From Manduca sexta (Eukaryota > Arthropoda > Insecta > Lepidoptera > Sphingidae), in NCBI RefSeq assembly GCF_014839805.1, contig NC_051138.1, forward strand, positions 13,762,983 through 13,826,982: a DNA stretch of 64,000 bases, read 5' to 3'. Shown one piece after another: positions 43,432 through 55,195 of the stretch. Position 1 is the first letter of the stretch, and the number at the start of each line of letters is the position of its first letter. Below the pieces are notes generated by a model. The model worked only from the letters and a program-made list of their open reading frames with translations. It did not search any database and was not told the origin of the DNA. The position numbers and the translations under genes are program-made.

Positions 43432-43970
43432 TATGACTGTAAAAGATAATGGATAAATATTTTTTGATAGAAAAGTTAGAATAATAAAAATTATGTTTTA
43501 AACACTTTTAAATCCATTTGAAAGACTCAAACGTAATGGCAGGCGTACTTGAAATTACATATATTATGAAGCAACAAGGTGTGACGTCGCTGCTATTATA
43601 ATGCGGGCGTGTGAAGGAGATAGCAACTTTTACCTACTGCGATTTATTATTCATTTGAAGCATGAATTATTTCCTCGTTTAGTATCTACTATTTTCTAAT
43701 TGTCGGTAATGATTTATATAATATTATTTAATATTGAGTTATACTAAAATATGGACAAATACCGAATTAAGTAGAGTATCGCTTTTACTTCGCCTGCAAG
43801 ATACGTAATAAGTACGTGCTTCATAGACGTGGATTCGCTCAGTGACAGGCAGCGGTTTCTCATTAAGCCCCGGAAACGGCAACTACGCCGTTTCTCACTA
43901 CAACTAAATTTAAATATTATAGACAAGACAGAATAGCTTAGAATTATTCACGTAAGCGTTAATTATGATA
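43432..43970. other. Unannotated
   Basis: The minus-strand frame 43744-43926 has no recognisable content. Nothing else is supported. Confidence 0.4.
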
Positions 43971-44410
43971 GGTAAATTGTATTTTGTTAAATTGCATCGT
44001 GTGTATTACGCACATACATGCGCACTATAATATTTCCTTCATACCTGGCTGATCTCCGTTGAAATTGGCCACCGTGGCTGAAAGTCGCGTAGAAGGAATT
44101 CATATATTCACAGACTTAAGACGTTAACGAAATAAAATTTACCATAGGTGCAATCTCTGCTCCTTCACTCTCATAGTCTGAACTCTCACAATCCGACATG
44201 ACCGGAGAGAGATCAGGCGCAGGGCCAACGTCTTTATGTGCTTTCCGAGGCACGGTATATCACACCGCCAATTTCCTCACTCCGCTGTGACTGAGACTTT
44301 TAAGATGGGAAAACCTACTCTCGTTTATTTGTGGCCCGAACCAAGATTCGAACCTAGGACCAAGTCGTACTCGTACCGCGGTTGTATTACGACTACGCTT
44401 TCAAGGAAAT
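43971..44410 (-). mobile_element. SINE-C with its 3' half inverted
   Basis: 44145-44410 holds the SINE-C head and first body half on the minus strand, ending at gcacctatgg. 43991-44100 holds the other half, but on the plus strand, starting at gcatcgtgtgtatt, the same consensus point. The two halves are complementary, not overlapping. A 20-bp sequence GGTAAATTGTATTTTGTTAA (43971-43990) recurs reversed at 44123-44142 with 18 of 20 matching, so the inverted half is bordered by inverted duplicates. Confidence 0.7.
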
Positions 44411-44930
44411 GACTCTGTAGTAAGTCAAGTCTGTAGCAGAATAGCATGTTGTAAAGTAAAATTCACTTGGATATTTTTATTTCTGCCAAAAGAAAAGATG
44501 ATTTAAAACGATACTGATTTCTAAATATAATATAAAATAGGTTGGTACTCGGTATTTGCGAGAATGTAGGCTACATAGATTTATGTATTTCTACGTGTGA
44601 CAATATTAAAAAAATATGTAGGTATTAGAATCAAAATATGCAAAACTAATTAACTGAAAGGAAACAAACATTTTTTGTTCGAAATGCATAGGAAATTGCG
44701 CTCTTATATTGCGAAAAAAACAAAAATTATGGCACCAATGATATTATCATGCAAACTCGACATAATTTCATTCAAAATAACCGTAGAGGGCCTGTGAAGG
44801 GCGCGCAAACAAGGTTTAACATTTTATTAAACAGGAGAAATATCTGTGACTTAAGGGCTGTCATTTTAGCCGCGATTTGACTATGAAAAGGAAAATTGCG
44901 TAAATAATTTGGCAAGTTATAATAATTATC
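44411..44930. other. AT-rich stretch, nothing supported
   Basis: No gene or repeat border is supported. Confidence 0.45.
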
Positions 44931-45070
44931 ATAATCATCAGCCCGTTGCAGTCCCCTGCTGGACATATGCCTCTTCCAAGGTACGTCACAGAGCCCGGTC
45001 TGCTGCTTTATGCATCCAGTCGCTACCTGCCCTCTTGTGTAAGTCGTCCCGGCGTCTGGCCAGATAATAT
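44931..45070 (-). mobile_element. RTE-type LINE 3' end, reversed
   Basis: The segment starts atcatcagcccgttgcagtc with ccctgctggacatatgcctc, the reverse of an RTE tail, and continues into 3' coding remnants. The 107-codon frame 44772-45095 runs through it and is not a gene. Confidence 0.65.
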
Positions 45071-45900
45071 TGATTCCAAATCTAAAATGAAGCACAGGCG
45101 GTATAAAAATTATTGAAATAAAATTATTGTATCTTCCATCCTTATCTTACACAAGTCAACGAGCCTGCTATACAAAGCCCTGTTTTGTCCATCTGCCATA
45201 TATAATATATTATGTAATATGTTATACTTGCATACTAACCTACCTACAAATTTATATTTGTAAATAATGTGTTTTTATTACCTTAAAAATATATTGAAAT
45301 CTATCAAAATACGTAAAACAATTTCGTTCTATCCCTAAGAGGCTGTTTCACATGAGGTGTCTAAAAAATTAACAATAGAAGCTATAACTACGATACGCTC
45401 TACGAAATTTTCGTTTCAAAGTGATATATTGGTTGGTGGTTGCGTCCAATCTGGTTGATTTACAGTGCCAATAATCTCCGTCGTCACGCGAGATCCGACA
45501 CCCGACACCCGTCAGGTGTCTGGCGAGCCTGCAAGCTATTGTCGCGTAGAACACAATAGAAACACATGGGTGAGTATTGTGCATGAATTGGTGCGGTAAT
45601 AAAATCTTGGATTATCCGCGGAATTTCACTATGTCTAATTTACATCTACAAGAATTTTGGTATGATTTAAGTTATGTTATTAAAATTCGTGTTTAGTAAG
45701 TGTTTGGGTGGGATGGCACGGCATTTGTGAGTAACATTACATCGACAACAGAAATAACTTTTTTAATTTGAGAATTATAATATATGCGGGATGTGTCATC
45801 GTTTAATTTGATAAATTGACATTTTTATTTCTCAATTGCTTCCTGCTATACAAACTACCTACTCTTGTCAATACTAAAAAAAATATTGTTTTTATTAACA
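45071..45900. other. Mostly unannotated; one GC-richer patch
   Basis: 45470-45550 holds repeated gacaccc and its reverse gggtgtc-type words (ccgacacccgacacccgtc, aggtgtctggcgag), perhaps the end of a DNA transposon. No duplication or second copy was found. Confidence 0.35.
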
Positions 45901-45901
45901 G

Positions 45902-45972
45902 TACCGCTTCAAAAACTGTTCCGTGCGTCGCCACCCGACTCAGCAGGCGAGCGACAAAAATGTCAAATTAAG
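45902..45972 (+). CDS. Possible internal coding exon
   Basis: An acceptor-like tract (attgtttttattaacag at 45885-45901) precedes an open block with GC-rich codons reading YRFKNCSVRRHPTQQASD and ending at AAG followed by GTCAGA at 45973. A second frame continues unspliced to a TGA at 46055, giving 63 codons from 45865. Neither peptide was recognised. The contrast in base composition with the AT-rich flanks is the main support. Confidence 0.2.
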
Positions 45973-46056
45973 GTCAGATGGACAATGAAGCAAAGCAAAC
46001 TATGTCGCGCGCCTGTTTTCCTTGGCCTAGACTCAAATGGTGCATTTGGAACATGA

Positions 46057-46971
46057 AATGTTTTGTCGTGTTATTTTTTCAAATATTACGCTCCAAAAAT
46101 TAAGAGCTATTATTATCCGACGAAATTTAATAAGCCCCGGGGGCATGACGCCTGCTTACACATTCATAGAGTTTCGCTGAGCTAACGTGCCGTACTCTAA
46201 CCAGTGGTAAATAGATTAGTGAATTTGCTTTCCTTTTACAAAACCTTGGAATTTTTGGGGAACATTTTTAGGAAGAATTTTTAGAGGGAAGAATTATCGA
46301 ATGGATGGAAGTTTTGTTTTTAATAATACAGTGATTGGTTGGAAAATTAATGACATTGAGCGTTTAAAACGATAGTCACCAATCAATATAAATTAATTAG
46401 TTTAATTTGAAAATAAAGAGATTACTCAAACAAATTAATGCTTTTACGAATGATGACATAGAGATTTTGCTAATTGTTACCGTCCCGCCACATTACTCCC
46501 ATTCAATGCGGTATTGGCACGATTATTTTGTACTAGTTATAGAAAATAATTATTGTTTACCAAATGGTAAGAACCATTCTCGTACTCCAAGGAATATTAT
46601 AAAAAGAATTAGCGGTTCAGCTGCTCTCGAGATTTTCGCTTAGCAAGAAATTCAGCGATTCATTTTTATATTATAGATAATTGTCATGTTCTAGTGACAG
46701 TTCCAATTAGCAAAATGTTTTCGCAAGACAACGTTACAATGGCGACTGCAGGAATGCTTATGTTACTCTTGGACAGCGTAGTTTTTGGACTACACGTATC
46801 ATTAAGTGAAGTGTTACTTGACTTTGCAATTAGTAAAAAAACGAACACAACATAAATCTATTTTGGAACTAACCACGCATATATTATTATACAAAATATC
46901 TATATCAAATGCAAGAAAATTTTAAAATCATTCATCACATAATTTTCTGGTGTAAGGATATATTTTAAATC
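46057..46971. other. Unannotated
   Basis: The frame 46407-46643 (78 codons) shows no domain; not called. No repeat border. Confidence 0.4.
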
Positions 46972-47200
46972 CGTCCGGATAGCGACCACCGTACACAAGG
47001 TGTTAATCCCCACAATAGTGGCCCACGTAAGTGTGTCGCGTTCCGGGATCAGCCTGTGTACATTCGGTTCCAACAATCCGGCATAATTGTGTCGACTGCC
47101 GAGGGGTAATCATCTCTCGTTAGTAGACATTCTATTAGACCAAACTCCACTTACCACACTTACCATCAGGAGCGGTGGGGCCACTTTGTCCAGCACGTAT
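46972..47200 (+). mobile_element. Family D, well-preserved copy
   Basis: Runs from ccgtccggatagcgaccacc through gtgtgtcgcgttccgggatc and ccggcataattgtgtcgact to taccatcaggagcggtgggg. The upstream flank ggatatattttaaat is shared with the copies at 54985 and 59613, so it belongs to the element. Confidence 0.8.
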
Positions 47201-47214
47201 AACAAATGAAACCT

Positions 47215-47535
47215 TGATAAATTTGTTATTGAAATGGTATTTGGTATGTTTATTGCTTTATGCTAACCAAGTTCTTGAATTGCTTATATATGTTGTTTCT
47301 TTTATAGTTTATATTAATTTTTAAATTTGTTAACCATATTACCTTGATTACATAAGCAGAAATTTTCAGTGTCATACTATTATGTCTGTTCGTAATAAGT
47401 GTATTTGTGAATGTTGGTACATCTTTATTTGGTAAGCACATAAGAACAATACTATACTAAGAAAACTGAACTAATATTAATTGTATGTGTAAACTGTTGA
47501 TGTTCCTGTGTATAATAAATAAATAAATAAATTGT
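47215..47535 (+). mobile_element. LINE 3' UTR with AATA-repeat tail
   Basis: The segment ends ttcctgtgtataataaataa with further AATA units, the tail type of CR1/Jockey-like LINEs. The upstream 3' UTR has no coding frame; a minus-strand frame at 47250-47441 is fortuitous. Confidence 0.45.
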
Positions 47536-47547
47536 TTATTTATATTA

Positions 47548-47745
47548 GACTAACTTTTGCTTGCGGTTTCGCCTGCCTAAAGGAGTTCTCCGGGATAAAA
47601 GTCCCGCTATATATTTTCCCGAGATAGAAAGTAGCCTATGACTTTTCCAAGGCCAACTATCTCCATACGAAACTTTATAAAAATCCGTCCAGTAGATTTT
47701 GAGAAAATCGATAACATACAAACTAAATAAAAAATGACAAAGTTT
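47548..47745 (-). mobile_element. Helitron fragment
   Basis: Reversed, it ends ggcgaaaccgcaagcaaaag followed by TTAG, and shares the interior gctatatattttcccgag and agtagattttgagaaaatcg with 8169-8412. The 5' TC end is not identifiable. Confidence 0.65.
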
Positions 47746-47989
47746 ATCTACATTAAATATTTGAAGCGATAAATGTATTTATTTTGATAAGCGTTTGATA
47801 AAATGTGAATTGTAAAATAGTATCCAATTTAATTATATTTATGGCTCACTATTTTCGTCATAATGGCTTCCACACAAAAGGTAGCTATATGCTTTCCCGG
47901 ACTTTTATTTAGAACTATTTAAGACAAACAATCCTACATCATCTTTGTCTAACTCCAAGGTTTACGCAGCCTACGCCAAGATAGCAATT

Positions 47990-48209
47990 TTTTCCGACTT
48001 TTTGAACCAAATTACACAAAATCATTATAAATTGTAGCCTATGTGTTATTCTGATGTATAGCCAATATTACCGTAATGTTTCATCAAAAACCGTGCAGTA
48101 GGTTTTTCTTGAAAGAAGAACAGTGAAACAATTATTTTGAACAATTGAACAACATATTATATACATACATACATCCTCACAAACCTTCGCATTTATAACA
48201 TTAGTACGA
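47990..48209 (-). mobile_element. Helitron 5' part
   Basis: Reversed, it starts TCGTACTAATGTTATAAATG directly after an A (complement of 48210), followed by cgaaggtttgtgagg. The interior (tttataatgattttgtgtaa) matches 56600-56660. The 3' CTAG end is missing or too diverged. Confidence 0.7.
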
Positions 48210-48912
48210 TTTCATTGACAAACAGTGAATTCGTGTCACAGTTTAAATAGTTTCTTTGTAAATTTAAGAAGTCCTGAAGAAGCTGAAAAATTATGTAGAT
48301 AGAGATGTAACTATTAAACTTCTAGTTCATGATATGATAGGTCACCAATATATTATAGTACCAGATATAAATTACGACCATCACACACATTTTTTAGTCC
48401 AAAACTTGGTAAAATTTTTGACATATAATAAATTATATGAAGTATTTTATTTTCCACCAGTTTCGGTCTACTATTTTCTTCAATATCTCTGTTTAATTCC
48501 AATGTTCCAATGTTTACAGCGTGTTTTTTACAAAATTTCCGTAACGTTCATTACGTTTATCGTGAATATAAAACGGGAGTGTGAAAACTCGAATTACTTA
48601 TTCAATTTCATTTCCGTAAGCATTATAAAATGAAACATCTTTAATATTCAACGCGTTGTCTCCTCGGCCTACTTTATGTCGACATCATTTTACCTAATTT
48701 GACAGAAGATGGCATTGCTTCCGAGAAATTTCAGGATTGAAAATACACACGGTATCGACTTGACATAATTTAATTACGTTGAACACATTTAATATATTAA
48801 TCCAGAATAAAATATTTGGCTTTGGAGCAAGAAACGATTGGATTAAGTACCTTATAATCAACTCAGCTTACGAAGCAGGAGTCAGGTTTATTGCTTATCA
48901 GATTAACTCTGC
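48210..48912. other. AT-rich stretch, nothing supported
   Basis: The frame 48334-48633 (99 codons) is tyrosine/phenylalanine-rich without domain signature; not called. Confidence 0.45.
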
Positions 48913-49239
48913 TTATAATAATAATATAAGCCCTGTATTATATACTGTCCCACTGTTGGGCACGGACCTCGTCTGCTACTGAGAGGGATAAGGCCTTAGT
49001 CTACCACGCTGGCCTAGTGCGGATTGGTAGACTTTATACGCCCTCGAAATTCCTACACAGAACTTATCTAGTATGCAGGTTTCTTCGCGATGTTTTCCTT
49101 AGCCAATAAAGCAAGCGATAATTCAGAAATAATACACACATATTTTTTGTAAATTCAGAGGTATGTGCATTCGGCATTTGAACCTGCGGACATTCGTCTC
49201 GGCAGTCCGTTACACAACCAAATAGGCTATCGGCTCGGC
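48913..49239 (-). mobile_element. SINE-A, full length
   Basis: Tail, body and head are all present in reverse. Imperfect repeats TAACTCTGCTTA (48904-48915) and TAATTCAGCTTA (49240-49251), 10 of 12 matching, are probably the aged target duplication. Confidence 0.8.
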
Positions 49240-49536
49240 TAATTCAGCTTAGTTAATGATTTTTAATGGTATTCGTAGCTGGATGTGAAATCTAACAATT
49301 CTCTTATCCAACGCGGCTTCTAGACCGCTTGATCATATTACAATTGTGGACGTCATCAAAATGCTTTTATTGGATTACAATAAATTATTTCGTAGCAATA
49401 CTCCTACATGATGTGCGTCTATTCCCGCTATCATCCACATTTTATCGACGACCACTGTTGAATTTTTCTTACAAGTCTACGTCACAATATTTCCAATAAT
49501 TGTAATCAAATATAAATGTTTACGTAAGCAATTATA

Positions 49537-49687
49537 TCGACGTTTGAAAGTGTAATTGACTTAAGTGGCATTTTGACGACACTAAGTTGCATACATATTT
49601 AAAATCGCCATTTATTTCTATGTTTTTTTAACATAGTTAAAAAAAAGGAAAAAATATCGATAAGTCAATAGGTCTTTCAACCGTCGA
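49537..49687. mobile_element. MITE N, copy 2 (TA duplication)
   Basis: Inverted ends TCGACGTTTGAAAGTGTAAT and the complement TCGACGGTTGAAAGACCTAT are each flanked by TA (49535-49536, 49688-49689). The central region matches 32522-32677. Confidence 0.75.
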
Positions 49688-49689
49688 TA

Positions 49690-50082
49690 TTAAATGGCCT
49701 ACGAATAATGGCCCTGATAAAACACAATATTAGGAGTAACAAAATAATAGCTTGATAATTATCTAGCCGCTACTTTAAACAATTATTAATTGCAATAATT
49801 ATTTCATGAACACTACGTTATCTCGAGAAATAATTCAATGTAATAATTCGGTTATGCCAAGGATAAACTACATTATAATTTCCAATTAAATTGTCCCTGG
49901 TTCATATTGGGTTGGTAGATATTCAGTCTTTTAAGAACTATTTTCCTCAAATTCCATGTTGTGGACTAAAATTGCATCTGCAGGTGGTATACCTTGCCAA
50001 TATCGAGCCATCTCACCATCCCATATTGGACCAGTATTAAATATTTATAGTGACAATTTTGGGGAAGCTGTTGGTGGTAGGA
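49690..50082. other. Unannotated
   Basis: No supported feature. Confidence 0.4.
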
Positions 50083-50300
50083 TGTTTGTATTCTCCCGAG
50101 TACCAACCATCGTAAGCAAGTTGTAAAACGGGATATAGTGACCTCGTAAGTGTGTCACGGTCCGGAACCCACCGGTGTATATCCTACGTCAAACAGGCCA
50201 GCATAATTGTGTCGGTTGGCGAGGGATATTCATGTCTCCCCAATCGATACTTTCCGAGACCCAACTCCATTTGTCACCACGTCAAGTGGGTACTTGGAGG
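50083..50300 (+). mobile_element. Family D copy
   Basis: Phrases caagttgtaaaacgggatat, gtgtgtcacggtccgg, aggccagcataattgtgtcg occur in the family D order. The upstream ctgttggtggtaggat matches the 5' flank shared by other D copies. Confidence 0.7.
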
Positions 50301-50586
50301 CTTATAATTTTTTTTTACACAACCATCACAATAACTCCTTAAAGGAAAATATCACAGATACACCTCGCTGGATCTAAACATTACAATTAAATTGATTATT
50401 ATCAGATATATTTAAAGTTTGTTTAAATTTAAAATATAGTTAAACTTCACGTAGAATATTATGTGAATTACGATAACATTTTTCCGTACCAGGATAAATG
50501 TAACCAACACCTCAGGAATATGCAATTTGGCACACAATTTGATTATTTACTATACAAAATGTACATTGAGATATTGTTTGTGATTC

Positions 50587-50699
50587 ATCACCTAAAAGGG
50601 TTAAGTCTATTTGGGCATGCAGCTGGTAATAGTAGACATTTTGTTTGAAAATGTATCGCCTAAAGATGTTAAGTCCATTTGGGCATACCGCTGGTAATA
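50587..50699 (+). repeat. Two-unit tandem duplication, 68-bp period
   Basis: 50587-50631 (atcacctaaaagggttaag..., gggcatgcagctggtaata) recurs as 50655-50699 (atcgcctaaagatgttaag..., gggcataccgctggtaata) with a few changes. It breaks the short frame at 50463-50648 and has no known function. Confidence 0.7.
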
Positions 50700-51120
50700 A
50701 TTTTAAAACATAATCTTTTTTTATCCAACGATATTAGATGACGAAAACAAAGATGGAATATGCAAATTAAAGAAAACAATTTAGTTTTATTATGGCATAA
50801 ATTCAAAACTTCTGCGACGAAGGCTCTTAAAACATAAAAACGAATGAGTTCTTTAGTTCGTATTCTAAATGCACATGAGAAGATAAATAAAACAAGTTAA
50901 TCTCATATAAATCTTCATAAGTATTCGTGCATTTTGACATTAATGTAAACAAATACACACTTATTATTAAATATAGTTTAAGTGATGTTGTCAAGTTTTT
51001 TTTTTCATGTTGTAATTTTGTGATACCTAATACATTTGAGATCCTACAAAGTTCTTATTATTTTAATTTGAAAATCAGAATGAGCATGTTTTAAACACTT
51101 ATTACTTGGTAAATTTTATA
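50700..51120. other. AT-rich stretch, nothing supported
   Basis: No supported feature. Confidence 0.45.
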
Positions 51121-51290
51121 ATGATTTCTTATGTTTACGCGAATGTTAGACATTGAAATATGGACCCGTGACCATAAAAGCCTTCGTGGTCACAAAGTCT
51201 TCGAAAAGTCGGGAAAAAATAATCATATAAAAACTGTGATAAAATCTGTAACATAGTTTTAATTCAATTGATATATTTAATTTAAACCTC
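51121..51290. repeat. Repeat F copy
   Basis: Begins cttatgtttacgcgaatgtt like 8655, then carries the F core (ttcgtggtcacaaagtcttc, actgtgataaaatctg) and ends near cagtagtttt-type sequence, atagttttaatt. Confidence 0.65.
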
Positions 51291-51611
51291 AGAAATTCCA
51301 AAAAAAATCTTTAAAAATTAAGCTATTTATAAGGAACTTTATGTTTACAAAAAATTTCAAAACAGATTTAACAATGTTCAATTTCGTTCGACAAAATTCC
51401 TTTACTCTCAAATGTTCCGAACTACATTGATCTTTATCGAACATTTATTACTCCGAGTCACTTGAATTCAGGAAATCACATAATTTAAACCGTAATTTTA
51501 GAGCGCAATTGAAACGACCATTAAGATAACTGCACCGTGGATAAGTCTATTAGCATGTTATTCTGCCATCGCCTTGATTTGACTATTGGGCACTGAATCA
51601 GTAACGGTCGA
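51291..51611. other. Unannotated
   Basis: No supported feature. Confidence 0.4.
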
Positions 51612-51985
51612 CAGGCAGGCTGACGGCCTTGTACACGTACGAGTACAACTACCGTGCTGAGGTCCTGGGTTCGAATCCCGGGTCAGGACAAAATAATTGT
51701 GACTAAGATTTTCCATCTCAAAAAAATACTCAGTCGTAGCTCGGAGTCAGAAAGTTGGCGGTGTGATAACCTCGTGCCTCGGAAAGCACGTAAAGCCGTT
51801 GGGCCTACGCCTCGTCTATCTCCGGTCATGTCGGATTGCCTCACCGGATTATGAGAGTAAAGCAACAGAGAGTGCACCTGTGTATTGCGCACACACTTGT
51901 GCACCATATGTATGTCCTGCGTACTTGGCTGATCTCCGTTGAGATTGGCCGCCGTGGCCGAAATTCGGTTAGGAAGGAATAATAA
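51612..51985 (+). mobile_element. SINE-C, near full length
   Basis: The head is partly diverged at its 5' end (gacaggcaggctgacggcc) but box B GGTTCGAATCCCGGG (about 51668) is intact. The body and terminal gaaattcggttaggaaggaa follow. Frames on both strands over 51654-51907 are artefacts. Confidence 0.85.
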
Positions 51986-53064
51986 ATTTAAAAAATAGAG
52001 TCAGGTAAGCTATTCCCTAAAAAAAAAAAATAGGTAGCCTCGTCCTCCACAGCACAGTTTTATAAACCATATCCTTTCATGACTCTCGAAATTTACTTTG
52101 CTTTAATATAAAGATTATACTTTTGTAGGTGACATATGTCTCCACTTATATTAATATAGTACACAAATAAAAATAACAGCAAAATATTATACACAAACTA
52201 TCTTAAATAAGACTACAATAAAGAAAAAGTGATAAAAAAATAACATACAGAGAAATACAAAATAATATAAAAAAAGATTTTAATACATAATCCGATCTTA
52301 TTTTTATAGTTTAAACGATTGACACTCTATTGTTCGCATCAACTACCTGGCGTATGACGTCAGTTTAGGTCCGTCCTTGGTTGACCGCTGTATGCGTACA
52401 CGCATAATAGCTAGCGACGAGTGATAACGGTATCGCTAGACGTTACACGTGTGCCGCTTAATTGTTAACTCTTAGTTCTATCGCTTTAGAAATCTGCACT
52501 TACTTCTTTGCATTATAATCTTTACTTCGCTATCTTGACTTCTGCTCTCACTCTCTCCTTCTAACTTATGTGTATGTGTTAACTGTGTAGTTCACTGTAT
52601 TGATTGAATACTGTCGTGACGAGAAATTTGCACTTTTACTACTTTACTCGTATTACTTCTGCTATCAACTTTACTGCACTTGTACACCCTTCACCATATT
52701 TGAAAAGTATAATACGCTTTGAAACCTCATGTATATTATAATAAACTATAAACGTTTAGTAAAACAAAAGGCTAATAGGTAGAAGGTCTAGTATTAATTC
52801 TCTAGATAAAAGATTAATCTGATGAAATTTACTGTCGCAAAGTATTTACAGATTTGGGTATTTTATTAGATGGTGTAGGGACCTTCATAAATAAGACCCT
52901 CGTTTGTCCTCGAACCCCGCGATATAATCATCGTCACCTTATTACAAATTCCAGAAATTTTATTATGAAATTAAACTATCATATTATTATGAACTAGATT
53001 TTGTGCGTAGGTTTGTTTGGGATGGAAATTAGTCGAAAAATAAATTATGTTTGATTTGTTATAT
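51986..53064. other. Unannotated; contains a CRE-like palindrome
   Basis: TGACGTCA occurs at about 52359 within a region (52310-52520) with balanced composition, followed by a pyrimidine-rich stretch (52505-52570). This might be a promoter-like patch, but no transcript feature supports it. Confidence 0.3.
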
Positions 53065-53240
53065 GATGTTATTGGGTTTTCTGCTCAGTATCAGCCCGGA
53101 GTCTGGCATTTGGTCCCGATACGGCGATAAACTCGCCTCTTATCGTATGAAAAAACAAAAACCCTTGACAAAAAATGGATGCCTTGGTTGTACCACTGCC
53201 TATCCCTTCGGATAGAATGGCGTGATGAGTATTTCTTTTG
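53065..53240 (+). mobile_element. SINE-E body without head
   Basis: Runs from attgggttttctgctcagta through gatacggcgataaactcgcc to tgcctatcccttcggataga. The head is missing. Confidence 0.7.
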
Positions 53241-53337
53241 GGTGTTTTAGTGGCAGATAGTCTTGACGCAATCATTCCAGTGTCAATGCCCAAGTAAGGT
53301 ACTAATAATTTTAATATTCATATCAGCAAATAATAAT

Positions 53338-53634
53338 GCCGAGACGAATGTCCGCAGGTTCAAATCCCAAGGGCACACACCTCTGACTTTTTAAAAAAAT
53401 CATGTGTGTATTCTTTGTGAATTTATCGTTCGCTTTAACGGTGAAGGAAAACATCGTGAGGAAACCTGCACATCTGAGAAGTTCCCTATAGGAATTTCGA
53501 AGGTGTGTGAAGTCTACCAATCCGCACTAGGCCAGCGTGGTGGACTAAGGCCTAATCCCTCTCAGTAGTAGAGGAGGCCCGTGCTCAGCAGTGGGCAAGT
53601 ATATAATACAGGGCTGATATTATTATTTATTATT
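53338..53634 (+). mobile_element. SINE-A lacking box A
   Basis: Starts inside the head at gccgagacgaatgtccgcag and is otherwise close to the consensus. AAATAATAAT at 53328-53337 and 53635-53644 may be the target duplication, though it is low in complexity. Confidence 0.8.
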
Positions 53635-53684
53635 AAATAATAATAAGGCCCTCGATGATGAAGACATCAGCTCTTCATGTGGAA

Positions 53685-53995
53685 GCGGCTATAGCCTAGT
53701 TGGGAGTGAAACAGGCAGCCGAGACGGATGTTCGCAGGTTCGAAACCTAAGGACACGCACCTTTAACTTTTCTAAAGTTTTGTCACGTATTCTTTGTAAA
53801 TCATAGCTTGCTTTTAACGGTGAAGGAAAATATTGTGAGGAAACCTGCATATCTGATAAGTTCTCTATAGGAATTTTGCGGATGTGTGAAGCCTACCATT
53901 ACGCACAAGGCCAGTGTGGTGGATTAAAATTTAATTTCTCTCAGTAGTCGAGGAGGTACGTGCCCCGCAGAGGGACAGTATATATATTACAGAGT
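53685..53995 (+). mobile_element. SINE-A, older full-length copy
   Basis: Head gcggctatagcctagttggg and box B-like ggttcgaaacctaag are recognisable; the body has many changes. It sits 40 bp from the younger copy, same orientation. Confidence 0.8.
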
Positions 53996-54243
53996 GTTAA
54001 ACGCTAGTTATACGTCGTTGCAAAACAAGAACATGAACGTAGCCACAAAAACAAGTATGAATAAATATAAATAGAGATGATACAGTAAAATACTCTATTC
54101 TCCTTTGTTTGTAGATCGTTATTTTTTGTTTTGTTTGGTAAAAATGAATTTTAATGTTACCAATAAAAAAGAAACATTTATTTTTCCACCTTAGACGTAA
54201 AATTCAAAAAGTAATTATGTTCGAATTTCGACCACTTTTAAAT

Positions 54244-54545
54244 ACGAGACTAGCTTGCCGTTCACTTGATGATAAGCGATAAGACTGCCCATAAACAGTA
54301 GAAACACAATCCAACAATTTGAGTTACAAAGTATTGTTTGGTATTCCATTGCGCTCGCCAGTCGCCATCTTAAGACTTTAGATGTTAAGTCTTATTATGT
54401 CCAGTAGTTACACTGGTTACAGTTACCTTCAAATTGGAACAAAATAGTGACTACACACTACTGCTTGGTCGCAGATATAGACGCTGCGGTGGTACCTTTC
54501 TAGGCGGACTCTTACATATGAGGGACCTACCACCAGTACACCACC
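54244..54545 (+). repeat. Dispersed repeat family B, copy 4
   Basis: From agcttgccgttcacttgatg to catatgagggacctaccacc. The frame 54546-54812 that follows is asparagine/lysine-rich with no domain and is not called. Confidence 0.75.
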
Positions 54546-54959
54546 ATGTACAATGGAAATACAAAAGGTTTCTATGAATTTGGATTGAAACAATTTTTTA
54601 ACACAAAAGACACAGTGCTTACTTTAAACAGTAAATTAGTTTTACTATTTATTGCTCACAATGAAACAGTCATCGACTTCTACAGATGTTTCGCACAAGA
54701 AATAAACCGACAGACAATAAGATATTTTAATATAAGACAGTTCAATGCTCAGTTGAAACTTAAAGCAACCTCTATTTTGGTAGAAATAAAAGCAATTTAC
54801 GTTCTTAAATAGATCAAAGGGAATTCTAAAGAAAAATATGACAAAAAGAAACGATTAATTATAAACTTTTTGAATTAACAACTTTAGGTCTTAATTCTTC
54901 GTCTGATAATGGTCGTGAAAAAATATTGCATTGACCAGCCAGAAATTTCTTTAACTTTT
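54546..54959. other. AT-rich stretch with an unsupported frame
   Basis: The 88-codon frame at 54546-54812 lacks coding features and has no neighbour context to support it. Confidence 0.35.
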
Positions 54960-54984
54960 TTCTTATATGTACACGGCATAATAT

Positions 54985-55195
54985 CCCCAATGCCCCTGAT
55001 GGTAAGTGGAATGGGGTCCAATAGAATATCGACTGACGAGAAATGATTACCCCACGGCAGTCGATACAATTATGCCGGCCTGTTGGAACCAGATATACAC
55101 AGGCTGATCCCGGATCGCGACATACTTATGTGGGCCACTATGGCGGGTTTTAACACCTTGTGTACGGGAGTGGCTATCCGGGCGGATATAAAATA
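54985..55195 (-). mobile_element. Family D, well-preserved copy
   Basis: Reversed order of the family D phrases: cactaaccatcaggggca-like start, cagtcgatacaattatgccg, ggctgatcccggatcgcgac, cttgtgtacgggagtggcta, and the shared flank gatataaaatatatcctacc. Confidence 0.8.
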
